The position numbers and the translations under genes were made by a program. From assembly GCA_013813215.1 (NCBI GenBank), contig JACCSC010000029.1:1-5707 (forward strand): a DNA stretch of 5,707 nt, read 5' to 3'. Below, in pieces: positions 1-5,400 of this stretch (the stretch's first letter is position 1; every line of letters begins with the position of its first letter). The notes below the pieces were generated by a model. It saw only the letters and a list, made by a program, of their open reading frames with translations, was not told the origin of the DNA and made no database searches. The stretch comes from Geodermatophilaceae bacterium (GTDB lineage Bacteria; Actinomycetota; Actinomycetes; Mycobacteriales; Geodermatophilaceae).

Positions 1-89
1 AGGCTGCGACCGAAGTCGCGGTAGACCGTGAGGAGGGCCAGGTCGTCATCGGACAGACCGCCGGTCAGCGCTTCCCAGGTCGACTCCAC
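1..89 (-). CDS. Partial hypothetical protein downstream of dnaB (C-terminus outside window)
   Basis: Reading frame that starts with GTG 24 bases after the dnaB stop codon and stays open to the window edge, giving 29 codons that begin (M)ESTWEALTGGLSDDDLALL. About 25 of the 29 codons end in G or C, as expected for real coding sequence in this genome. The upstream sequence has only a weak purine-rich match to a ribosome binding site, so the start is uncertain; translation could be coupled to dnaB, with which it is probably co-transcribed because no terminator fits in the gap. The frame is the same as that of dnaB. I do not recognise the product; the visible part is acidic and likely helical, without a signal peptide or membrane segment. 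Confidence 0.42.
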   Translation of the reverse strand, partial: MESTWEALTGGLSDDDLALLTVYRDFGRS

Positions 90-113
90 TATGTCGTTGT
101 CTCGGCGTGCGAT

Positions 114-2951
114 CTAGTTCTGGACCATGTCGACGAAGCGGCTGTAGTGCCCCTGGAAGGCGACCGTGCAGGTCGCGGTCGGGCCGTTGCGGTGCTTGGC
201 CAGGATCAGGTCCGCCTCGCCGGCCCGCGGGGACTCCTTCTCGTAGACGTCCTCGCGGTGGATCAGCACCACCATGTCCGCGTCCTGCTCCAGCGAGTTG
301 TGCACGACGATCCCGTCGGCCACGAAGTTCTGCGTGCCCGCCACGGTCGCGTCGTACACCTCCTGCTCGCCCAGCGGCTCGATCGACTCCACCGTGTCCC
401 AGGCGATGTCCTCGCGGCCGCCGGACCCCGAACGCCGGGGCGCGCCGAACTCGGCCGACGCCGCAGCCATCCGCAGCTTGAGCAGCACCGGCCGCCAGGA
501 CTCCGGCAGGCCGGCGTTGATCGCGACGAAGTCGAAGAACCGCTGCTGGTCGAGCACATCGGGCAGGGTCAGGCACCAGCCGCTGTCCTCCGGCGCGACG
601 GTCACCACCACGTCGAAGCGCAGCAGCAGCCGGGCCAGGTCGTCGATCACCCGTCGGTTCCCCGAGCTGTAGCGGATGTCGGCACGGTCCGCGCCGGCCA
701 GCCACCGCACCGAGCCGCCGAAGGACCACAAGTCCGCGAGGTACTTGCCCAGCCGGGCGTCGGGCAGCCCGAAGGCCAGCGGCGACAACCCGTCAGCGGT
801 CGTCCGCAGCGGCGCTGTGTCCACCACCCGGCGCGGTGCGGGCACCCGACGCGGGACGGCGACCTCGAAACCGACGGACAGCTCAGCCAGCGGCCGCCAG
901 CCCTCGGGCGTCAGGAACGGGTGATTGGCGGTGGCCTCGACCTGCCGACCCGAACGCAGTCCCAGCCGGAACACCGGCTTGACCCCACTGGAGAACGCGT
1001 GGGTCAGCACCGCCGGCACCATCCGCCGCCCCTCGTCCAGCGACCAGACCGGGACGTCGCGCGCCTTGGACTCGATCAGCGAGCCGAACGAGACCTCGGC
1101 ACCGGTGTCCGCGCGCAGCACCCGGGTCGCCGCGGTCAGGCAGCCGGACTCCCGGAGATCCGACAGCATCGGCCGCTTGTCCTGCCGCTGCTCGGGGCTG
1201 CGGTTGAGCTGGCAGATCGCGACGACCGGCACCTCGAGTTCCTTGGCCAGCAGCTTCAGGGACCGGGAGAACTCGCTGACCTCCTGCTGGCGGGACTCGA
1301 CCTTCTTGCCGCTGGTCATCAGCTGCAGGTAGTCCACGACGACCAGTCGCAGGTCGTGACGCTGCCGTAGCCGGCGGGCCTTGGCCCTGATCTCCATGAT
1401 CGTCATGTTCGGCGAGTCGTCGATGTACAGCGGCGCGTTGGCCACCTCGCCCATCCGGCGGGCCAACCGGGTCCAGTCCTCCTCGTTCATCGTCCCCGAC
1501 CGCATGTGGTGCAGCGGCACCTTCGCCTCGGCCGACAACAGCCGCATGGTGATCTCGCTACGGCCCATCTCCAGAGAGAAGATCGCCGAGGTCTGCCCGT
1601 GCTTGATCGAGCAGGACCGGGCGAAGTCCAGCCCGATGGTCGAGTTGTGCACCACGAGGTCGCCGGCGAGGAAGCTGTGCGTCCCCGGCACGGTGAGGTC
1701 GTAGACCTCGCTCTCGCCGTCCGGGCGAATCGAGACCACCTCGTCCCAGCCGAGATCGCTGGTGGCCAGCCGGCGCAGCCGCTCGGAGTCCAGCGCCTTG
1801 GCCAGCTCGGCCAGGCACTCGCGATCGATTCCCCGCCGGTCGTCGTGCCAGTCGTGCCAGGGTGACCGGCCACAGCGCTGGTTCACCTCAGCCCACCCCA
1901 GGGAGCCCATCTCCGCCAGGACGACGTCCCAGCACTCGACCGGCAGCACGCCGCTGCCACCGCGGCGCGGGACGGCCACGCTCATCCCCGGTGACAGCTC
2001 GGCGATGGGGGTCCAACCGCGCACGGTGAACAGCGGGTGGCTCGCCGTGGCCCGCAGCCGCCGGCCCGAACGGGTGCGGAGCGTGACCACCGGCCGGACG
2101 CCGTGGCGGAGGAAGGCGGTGGGCGTGGCCGGGCGGAGGGTGAGATCCTCGGCCAGGGTCCGTACGCCGACCGGCAGGCCGCACTCACCACGGCGTACGA
2201 GCTCCTCGATCGGCATGTCCGCCCCGGCCACGGTGTCGAACACCGGCGTACCCGCGGCCAGGCACTTTCCCATGGCCGGCCGCCCGGCGACGATCACCAT
2301 CTGCCCCGGGTGCAGGCCGTTGGTCACCTGGTCCAGCTCGGCGAACCCGGTCGGCACGCCGAGCGCGGTCCCGCCGCGGGAGGAGATGGCGTCGATCTCG
2401 TCCATCGTCTCCTGCAGCAGGTGCTCCAGCAGGATGTAGTCCTCGGACAAGCGCCGCTCGGTGACCTCGTACACCTCGGCCTGGGCCCGGTCGACTGCGT
2501 CGTCCACCTCGACGCCCTGCCCGTTCGCCGCCCCGTAGCCCAGCTGGACGATCCGGGTGCCGGCCGCGACCAGCCGGCGCAACACCGCCTTCTCGGCCAC
2601 GATCTGGGCGTAGTACGACGCGTTGGCCGCCGTCGGCACCGCCGACATGAGGGTGTGCAGGTAGGGGCCGCCGCCGGTACGGATCAGCTGGCCCTGCTTG
2701 TTCAGCTGGTCGGACACCGTGACCGGGTCGGCCGGCTCCCCGCGCCCGTACAGGTCGAGCACGGTGTCGAAGATCGTCTGGTGCGCCGGGCGGTAGAAGT
2801 CGGTGCTGCGGACCACCTCGACGACGTCGGCGATGGCGTCCTTGGACAGCAGCATGCCGCCGAGCACGGCCTGCTCGGCGGCGATGTCCTGCGGTGCCTG
2901 TCGGTCGAACTCCGCGGTCGGACGCACTCCCCGATCGTCCGCAACGGCCAC
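114..2951 (-). CDS. dnaB: Replicative DNA helicase DnaB with two inteins
   Basis: Precursor of the hexameric ATP-dependent helicase that unwinds DNA at the replication fork. The precursor is 945 residues; without the two inteins (precursor residues 230-436 and 604-885) it is 456, the normal DnaB length. In spliced numbering, the N-terminal primase-interacting domain covers about residues 20-125 (DIAAEQAVLGGMLL). The RecA-like motor follows, with Walker A GRPAMGKST (223-231), Walker B VVVDYLQLM (Asp333), the CQLNR motif (373-377), RESGSLEQDAD, and a C-terminal AKHRNGPT segment with the arginine-finger region. I chose the GTG start at 2951 because GGAAGGGG lies five bases upstream and the protein then begins just before the conserved domain. 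An ATG at 3167 would add 72 unconserved residues. The gene has its own candidate promoter at 3023-3052 and is cut off from the rpsF operon by a plus-strand gene. Identity is certain; the exact start is very likely. Confidence 0.97.
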   Translation of the reverse strand: MAVADDRGVRPTAEFDRQAPQDIAAEQAVLGGMLLSKDAIADVVEVVRSTDFYRPAHQTIFDTVLDLYGRGEPADPVTVSDQLNKQGQLIRTGGGPYLHTLMSAVPTAANASYYAQIVAEKAVLRRLVAAGTRIVQLGYGAANGQGVEVDDAVDRAQAEVYEVTERRLSEDYILLEHLLQETMDEIDAISSRGGTALGVPTGFAELDQVTNGLHPGQMVIVAGRPAMGKCLAAGTPVFDTVAGADMPIEELVRRGECGLPVGVRTLAEDLTLRPATPTAFLRHGVRPVVTLRTRSGRRLRATASHPLFTVRGWTPIAELSPGMSVAVPRRGGSGVLPVECWDVVLAEMGSLGWAEVNQRCGRSPWHDWHDDRRGIDRECLAELAKALDSERLRRLATSDLGWDEVVSIRPDGESEVYDLTVPGTHSFLAGDLVVHNSTIGLDFARSCSIKHGQTSAIFSLEMGRSEITMRLLSAEAKVPLHHMRSGTMNEEDWTRLARRMGEVANAPLYIDDSPNMTIMEIRAKARRLRQRHDLRLVVVDYLQLMTSGKKVESRQQEVSEFSRSLKLLAKELEVPVVAICQLNRSPEQRQDKRPMLSDLRESGCLTAATRVLRADTGAEVSFGSLIESKARDVPVWSLDEGRRMVPAVLTHAFSSGVKPVFRLGLRSGRQVEATANHPFLTPEGWRPLAELSVGFEVAVPRRVPAPRRVVDTAPLRTTADGLSPLAFGLPDARLGKYLADLWSFGGSVRWLAGADRADIRYSSGNRRVIDDLARLLLRFDVVVTVAPEDSGWCLTLPDVLDQQRFFDFVAINAGLPESWRPVLLKLRMAAASAEFGAPRRSGSGGREDIAWDTVESIEPLGEQEVYDATVAGTQNFVADGIVVHNSLEQDADMVVLIHREDVYEKESPRAGEADLILAKHRNGPTATCTVAFQGHYSRFVDMVQN
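297..1142 (-). mobile_element. Intein 2 in DnaB, RESG/SLEQDAD site, 282 aa, degenerate endonuclease
   Basis: Second in-frame intein, between RPMLSDLRESG and SLEQDADMVV, the same position as the well-known cyanobacterial (Synechocystis) DnaB intein. Cys1 begins CLTAATRV; block B is TANH (Thr71, His74); block F is VYDATVAGTQNF (Asp264, Gln271 in place of the usual His); the end is VVHN (His281-Asn282) followed by Ser+1. The middle (about 105-246) is shorter than a full homing endonuclease domain. It contains LGKYLADLWSFGGSVRW (131-147) and then a stretch (RYSSGNRRVIDDLARLLLRF, 157-176) that resembles one half of a LAGLIDADG endonuclease. The usual catalytic Asp-Gly appears as Gly142-Gly143 and no second LAGLIDADG motif is seen. 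I infer a splicing-competent intein with a decayed, probably inactive endonuclease. Its N-terminal Hint half resembles intein 1 (HP..T..GW.P.AEL followed by VAVPRR), so the two share a distant origin. Confidence 0.95.
1644..2264 (-). mobile_element. Intein 1 in DnaB, Walker A (P-loop) site, 207 aa, no LAGLIDADG endonuclease
   Basis: In-frame protein intron between GRPAMGK and STIGLD, so the unspliced helicase has a broken ATP-binding loop. Splicing blocks are all visible: Cys1 in CLAAGTPV (block A), TASH with Thr73 and His76 (block B), VYDLTVPGTHSF with Asp189 and His196 (block F), and VVHN ending in His206-Asn207, followed by Ser+1 (block G). These residues predict canonical splicing through Cys1, Asn cyclisation and Ser+1. 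A minimal Hint domain needs roughly 130-140 residues, so about 70 extra residues (around 105-172) sit where an endonuclease would normally be, yet no LAGLIDADG motif is seen. The tail LGWDEVVSI before block F is typical of actinobacterial inteins. The insert contains Cys111, Cys131, His137, His140 and Cys150. The P-loop site is a known DnaB intein site; splicing of the mycobacterial intein there is reported, from memory, to respond to oxidative stress and zinc. Confidence 0.95.
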
Positions 2952-2956
2952 GGTGT

Positions 2957-2964
2957 CCCCTTCC
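2957..2964 (-). promoter_or_regulatory. dnaB ribosome binding site
   Basis: On the minus strand GGAAGGGG stands five bases before the GTG at 2951. This decides the start: no comparable purine-rich site precedes the upstream in-frame ATG at 3167, and the residues that this would add are not DnaB-like. Confidence 0.7.
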
Positions 2965-3022
2965 GGCTGTGCACCCGGTGGTCGGTCGAGTTCTACCCGC
3001 GGGGTCGGACAGTTCCGGTGGG

Positions 3023-3052
3023 ACGCTAGGGAGTTCGGGCGCCTCGGCTCAA
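3023..3052 (-). promoter_or_regulatory. Candidate sigma-70-type promoter of dnaB
   Basis: On the minus strand TTGAGC (3047-3052) and TAGCGT (3023-3028) are separated by 18 bases. The -35 matches TTGACA at four of six positions and the -10 fits the actinobacterial TAnnnT pattern. Transcription would start near 3016, giving a leader of about 65 bases before the dnaB GTG. A separate promoter is needed because the plus-strand gene at 3272 splits dnaB from the rpsF operon. This is a match by eye. Confidence 0.45.
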
Positions 3053-3089
3053 CTCGTGCTGTGCGTGCCGGGCGGACAACCTGGGGACA

Positions 3090-3108
3090 ACCGCGGCTCG
3101 GCCGCGGT
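3090..3108. repeat. Perfect inverted repeat, 8-bp arms, 3-base centre
   Basis: ACCGCGGC (3090-3097) and GCCGCGGT (3101-3108) are exact reverse complements around TCG. The repeat lies about 40 bases upstream of the candidate dnaB -35 and between two DnaA-box-like sequences. It could be an operator for a dimeric regulator or a hairpin in a plus-strand transcript. With no T-run next to it, an intrinsic terminator is unlikely. Chance is also possible in DNA this rich in CG. Confidence 0.5.
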
Positions 3109-3261
3109 AGACCCTGTGGAGGGGCTGGGGATTCGGCCGAGCCGCGTACGCCGCCACGCGCAAGCACGGGCGCGTTCGGTGTGCAGAGGCTGTGGAGAAG
3201 AAGTATTTCGGCGATGAGTCCCGGTAGCCCCCGCCCGGTCTACCTCTCGACCGATGCCACC

Positions 3262-3267
3262 AGGAGG
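3262..3267 (+). promoter_or_regulatory. Ribosome binding site for the PPOX-family gene
   Basis: A perfect AGGAGG ends four bases before the ATG at 3272. It selects this start over the in-frame ATG at 3254, which lies upstream of the site and has no such motif of its own. Confidence 0.8.
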
Positions 3268-3271
3268 ACCG

Positions 3272-3808
3272 ATGCCGCAGATCGAACTCGACCAGCGCTT
3301 CAGCGACCCCACCGCCACGGCCACCGAATGGGCCGTCGCCGAGGCCGGGCTGGCCGCGGCCGCGATCTACTGGCTCTCGACCGTGCGTCCCGACGGTCGC
3401 CCGCACACCACGCCGCTGATCGCGGTCTGGCTGGACGGGGCGCTGCAGTTGGCGACCGGGCCGGCCGAGCGCAAGGCGCGCAACCTGGCCGCCAACCCGC
3501 CCTGCACCCTGACCACGGGCTGCAACCGGTACGACGCGGGTCTCGATGTCATCGTCGAGTCACAGGTGGTCGCGGTCACCGACGAGGACGAGCTGCTCCG
3601 GCTAGCCGAGGCGTACGTCGCCAAGTACGGCGAGGACTGGCGCTTCGGCGTCCGCGACCACGCCTTCTTCACCGAGGGGACCGGGCGCGCCGAGGTGTAC
3701 CGGGCCGCCCCGGTCACCGCGTTCGGCTTCGCGCGGGGGACCGCCGGGCAGACGCGCTACCGCTTCGACGCCGGATCGCCTTGGAACGGCGGCGCTACTC
3801 CGCGGTGA
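3272..3808 (+). CDS. Pyridoxamine 5'-phosphate oxidase (PPOX) family split-barrel protein
   Basis: A 178-residue soluble protein with the split beta-barrel fold used by FMN- and F420-dependent enzymes. The recognisable core is AIYWLSTVRPDGRPHTTPLI (31-50), the first barrel strands, followed by VWLDGALQLATGPAERKARN (52-71), whose basic stretch normally contacts the cofactor phosphate, and LAANPPCTLTTG. Residues 92-101 continue the barrel (DVIVESQVVA), 105-120 form a helix, and the C-terminus has AEVYRAAPVTAFGF and QTRYRF, typical of actinobacterial members. Cofactor and substrate cannot be told from sequence; F420 or flavin are both possible, and true PNP oxidase (PdxH) activity is unlikely for such a short, divergent member. 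It is the only convincing plus-strand gene here, sits between rplI and dnaB, and its last 14 bases overlap the end of rplI. The start is set by AGGAGG at 3262. Confidence 0.85.
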   Translation: MPQIELDQRFSDPTATATEWAVAEAGLAAAAIYWLSTVRPDGRPHTTPLIAVWLDGALQLATGPAERKARNLAANPPCTLTTGCNRYDAGLDVIVESQVVAVTDEDELLRLAEAYVAKYGEDWRFGVRDHAFFTEGTGRAEVYRAAPVTAFGFARGTAGQTRYRFDAGSPWNGGATPR

Positions 3809-4241
3809 CCTCGACGCTGACCCGGGCGCTGACCTCGTCGTGGATCTTGACCGTCACCAGGTGGCTGCCCAGGGACTTGATCGCCCCGGGCAGCTCGATC
3901 TTGCGCCGGTCGACCTGCGGGCCACCGGCGGCCTTGATCGCCGCCGCGACGTCCGCCGGGGTGACCGAGCCGAAGAGCCGGCCACCGCCGCCACTGCGCG
4001 CGCTGAGCCGCACGGTGAGCGATTCCAGCTCGCGCTTGATCTCCCCGGCCTGTCCCAGGTCACGCACCTCGCGGACCTCCCGGGCGCGGCGGATGGTCGC
4101 CACCTGCTTCTCCGCGCCACGGGTGGCCTGCATGGCCAGCCCGCGCGGCATCAGGTAGTTGCGGCCGTAGCCGTCCTTGACCTCGACGACGTCGCCCGGC
4201 GTACCGAGGCCGGTCACCTCTTGGGTCAGGATGAGCCTCAT
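3795..4241 (-). CDS. rplI: 50S ribosomal protein L9 (bL9)
   Basis: The 148-residue L9 protein of the large ribosomal subunit, binding 23S rRNA near the base of the L1 stalk. The N-terminal signature is plain: MRLILTQEVTGLGTPGDVVEVKDGYGRNYLMP, with the conserved Gly and GYGRNYL residues (24-30). A long connecting helix rich in Arg and Glu (about 42-75) follows, then the C-terminal domain with RLFGSVTPADVAAAI (88-102) and DRRKIELP. Length is normal for the family. Its ATG overlaps the rpsR stop as ATGA, and the bases upstream (within the rpsR end) show only a weak ribosome binding site, so translation is probably coupled to rpsR. It is the last gene of the rpsF operon. Its 3' end overlaps that of the convergent plus-strand gene, and no convincing terminator is visible beyond it. 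Confidence 0.98.
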   Translation of the reverse strand: MRLILTQEVTGLGTPGDVVEVKDGYGRNYLMPRGLAMQATRGAEKQVATIRRAREVREVRDLGQAGEIKRELESLTVRLSARSGGGGRLFGSVTPADVAAAIKAAGGPQVDRRKIELPGAIKSLGSHLVTVKIHDEVSARVSVEVTAE

Positions 4242-4501
4242 CGTGCGGTGCTCGTGTACGGCAGCAACGCCATCTCGCGGCTGTTCTTCACGGCCACGGC
4301 GATGTCGCGCTGGTGCTGGCTGCAGTTGCCGCTGACCCGGCGGGCGCGGATCTTGCCGCGGTCGGAGATGTACTTCCGCAGCAGTGCCGTGTCCTTGTAG
4401 TCGATAAGCGTGTCCTTGTCCTTGCAGAAGATGCAGATCTTCTTCTTCAGCTTGCGTAGCGGCGGCTTGGACGGCGATCCGCCGCGGTTTCTCGGTGCCA
4501 T
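4238..4501 (-). CDS. rpsR: 30S ribosomal protein S18 (bS18), Cys-rich form
   Basis: An 87-residue small-subunit protein that pairs with S6 on the central domain of 16S rRNA. The core KDTALLRKYISDRGKIRARR (36-55) and VKNSREMALLPY (71-82) is unmistakable. Cys23 and Cys26 (CIFC), Cys60 and His63 (GNCSQH) form a possible CxxC...CxxH zinc site, so this is the cysteine-containing form rather than the cysteine-free S18 that some actinobacteria express under zinc limitation. I chose the ATG at 4501, which has AAGAGGA just upstream and gives the normal length; the frame stays open further upstream (to an ATG at 4633), but that would overlap ssb and add unrelated residues. The gene lies 25 bases after ssb and overlaps rplI by four bases. 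Confidence 0.98.
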   Translation of the reverse strand: MAPRNRGGSPSKPPLRKLKKKICIFCKDKDTLIDYKDTALLRKYISDRGKIRARRVSGNCSQHQRDIAVAVKNSREMALLPYTSTAR

Positions 4502-4526
4502 GTCGATGTCCTCTTGGATGGAGTGG

Positions 4527-5006
4527 TCAGAAGGGGGGCTCGTCGGACAGTCCGCCGGCTGGCGGTGCCTGACCCCAGGGGTCGTCGCTGCCGGAGGACT
4601 GGCTGTCCGGGGACTGCCCGCCGCCGAAGCCACCGCTGCCGCGGGAGGCCTTGGTCACCTTGGCGGTGGCGTACTTCAACGACGGCCCGACCTCGTCGAC
4701 GTCGAGCTCGACGACGGTCCGCTTCTCCCCCTCCTTGGTCTCGAACGAGCGCTGCTTGAGCCGGCCGGTGACCACGACGCGCGCGCCGCGGGTCAGTGAC
4801 TCGGCGACGTTCTCCGCGGCCTGCCGCCAGATGGAGCAGCGCAGGAACAGCGCGTCGCCGTCCTTCCACTCGTTGGTGTTCTTGTCGAACGTCCGCGGTG
4901 TGGAGGCGACGGTGAAGTTGGCCACGGCGGCACCGCTCGGGGTGAAGCGCAGCTCCGGGTCGGCGGTGAGGTTGCCGACCACGGTGATGTTGGTTTCGCC
5001 TGCCAT
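4527..5006 (-). CDS. ssb: Single-stranded DNA-binding protein SSB
   Basis: A 159-residue SSB that coats single-stranded DNA during replication, repair and recombination and recruits partner proteins through its tail. The OB fold covers about residues 4-112: ITVVGNLTADPELRFTPSG (7-25), FLRCSIWRQAAENVAESL (54-71), GARVVVTGRLKQRSFETKEG and VVELDVDEVGPSLKYA. Residues 121-150 form a flexible Gly/Ser/Pro/Gln linker. The protein ends SDEPPF, the acidic tip that partner proteins recognise, so the C-terminus is intact. AGGGAG stands just upstream of the ATG. It lies 31 bases after rpsF and 25 before rpsR in the same transcript, which ties SSB supply to ribosomal protein control. This conserved position and full length suggest the main housekeeping SSB. 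Confidence 0.98.
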   Translation of the reverse strand: MAGETNITVVGNLTADPELRFTPSGAAVANFTVASTPRTFDKNTNEWKDGDALFLRCSIWRQAAENVAESLTRGARVVVTGRLKQRSFETKEGEKRTVVELDVDEVGPSLKYATAKVTKASRGSGGFGGGQSPDSQSSGSDDPWGQAPPAGGLSDEPPF

Positions 5007-5037
5007 CAGTGCTCCCTGTTGACGGGGGTGTGCCGGC

Positions 5038-5328
5038 TCACCGGATGTCCGGGCGCATGACCTTGGTGCGCAGCACCGACTCGTTGAGGTTCAGCTGCCG
5101 GTCCAGTTCGGAGACCGTGGCCGGCTGGGCGTGCAGGTCGACGACGGCGTAGATGCCCTCGACCTTCTTGTTGATCTCGAAGGACAGCCGACGGCGGCCC
5201 CAGATGTCGACTTTCTCCACGGTGCCACCGTCCTTGGTGACGACGGTCAGGAATTGATCGAGGGACGGCGCGATGGTGCGCTCTTCCAGATCCGGATCGA
5301 GGATCACCATCAGTTCGTAACGACGCAC
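5038..5328 (-). CDS. rpsF: 30S ribosomal protein S6 (bS6)
   Basis: A 96-residue small-subunit protein that forms a heterodimer with S18 and binds the central domain of 16S rRNA. It begins RRYELMVILDPDLEE, the first strand of the ferredoxin-like fold, and continues with GGTVEKVDIWGRRRLSFEINKK (34-55), GIYAVVDLHA (58-67), and LDRQLNLNESVLRTKVMRP (75-93), all typical. Length is normal. The start is GTG at 5328, preceded by AAAGGAGGTG, an almost perfect complement of the 16S rRNA end. It is the first gene of the rpsF-ssb-rpsR-rplI operon. The leader upstream (5329-5400) can form a structure that would hide this ribosome binding site, which fits known feedback by the S6-S18 complex in other bacteria. 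Confidence 0.98.
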   Translation of the reverse strand: MRRYELMVILDPDLEERTIAPSLDQFLTVVTKDGGTVEKVDIWGRRRLSFEINKKVEGIYAVVDLHAQPATVSELDRQLNLNESVLRTKVMRPDIR

Positions 5329-5335
5329 GAAGACC

Positions 5336-5381
5336 CACCTCCTTTGGACTCAGGCGGCCGCGGACCTTCCGCGACAGGAGG
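5336..5381 (-). promoter_or_regulatory. rpsF leader: SD with possible sequestering structure (S6:S18-type autoregulation candidate)
   Basis: In the minus-strand RNA, CCUCCU (5376-5381) is an exact complement of AGGAGG in the rpsF ribosome binding site (5338-5343). Between them lies a perfect 6-bp hairpin, CGCGGA (5368-5373) with UCCGCG (5359-5364), around an AGG loop. The two helices are joined by two bases on one side and a 15-base strand (5344-5358) on the other, which contains CCG (5355-5357). Asymmetric two-helix leaders with a CCG box next to the rpsF start are known, from memory, to bind the S6-S18 complex. The match in layout is inferred by eye. Confidence 0.45.
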
Positions 5382-5400
5382 GACGTTCACGCTCGGCAAA

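Larger units (their letters stand above)
2952..3271. other. Divergent intergenic region between dnaB and the PPOX-family gene
   Basis: About 320 bases without a convincing gene. It holds the dnaB ribosome binding site and candidate promoter on the minus strand, the perfect inverted repeat at 3090-3108, and three sequences resembling DnaA boxes: TGGGGACAA (3082-3090), TGTGGAGGG (3115-3123) and TGTGGAGAA (3191-3199). The first and third each differ at one position from TTGTCCACA or TTATCCACA read on the minus strand. The plus-strand promoter for the gene at 3272 must also lie here, but I could not pick out clear -35/-10 elements for it. Confidence 0.6.

Noticed and set aside
46..729. Open minus-strand frame of 227 codons overlapping the dnaB 3' end
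   Set aside because: Out of frame with dnaB and intein 2, whose identity is certain; Arg/Gly-rich shadow.
147..1370. Open plus-strand frame of 407 codons opposite dnaB
   Set aside because: Antisense shadow of a certain gene in GC-rich DNA; no recognisable domain, no ribosome binding site, and low-complexity Arg/Gln/His-rich composition.
2037..3029. Open plus-strand frame of 330 codons opposite intein 1 and the dnaB start
   Set aside because: Same kind of antisense shadow, dominated by Gly, Arg, His and Val, with no family resemblance.
2952..3167. Longer DnaB starting at ATG 3167 (72 more residues)
   Set aside because: The extension is rich in Pro/Arg and unlike DnaB N-termini, covers the likely promoter, and lacks a ribosome binding site; GTG 2951 has a good one.
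3254..3271. Upstream ATG for the PPOX-family gene
   Set aside because: AGGAGG lies between this ATG and the one at 3272, so the downstream start is favoured.
3768..3794. Hairpin CGCCG...CGGCG downstream of rplI as a terminator
   Set aside because: Five-bp stem with a 13-base loop and no T-run; expected by chance at this GC content.
2803..4158. Open plus-strand frame of 451 codons across the intergenic region, the PPOX gene and rplI
   Set aside because: It crosses three unrelated units in another frame, has Arg/Ser/Ala-rich content and no homology that I recognise.
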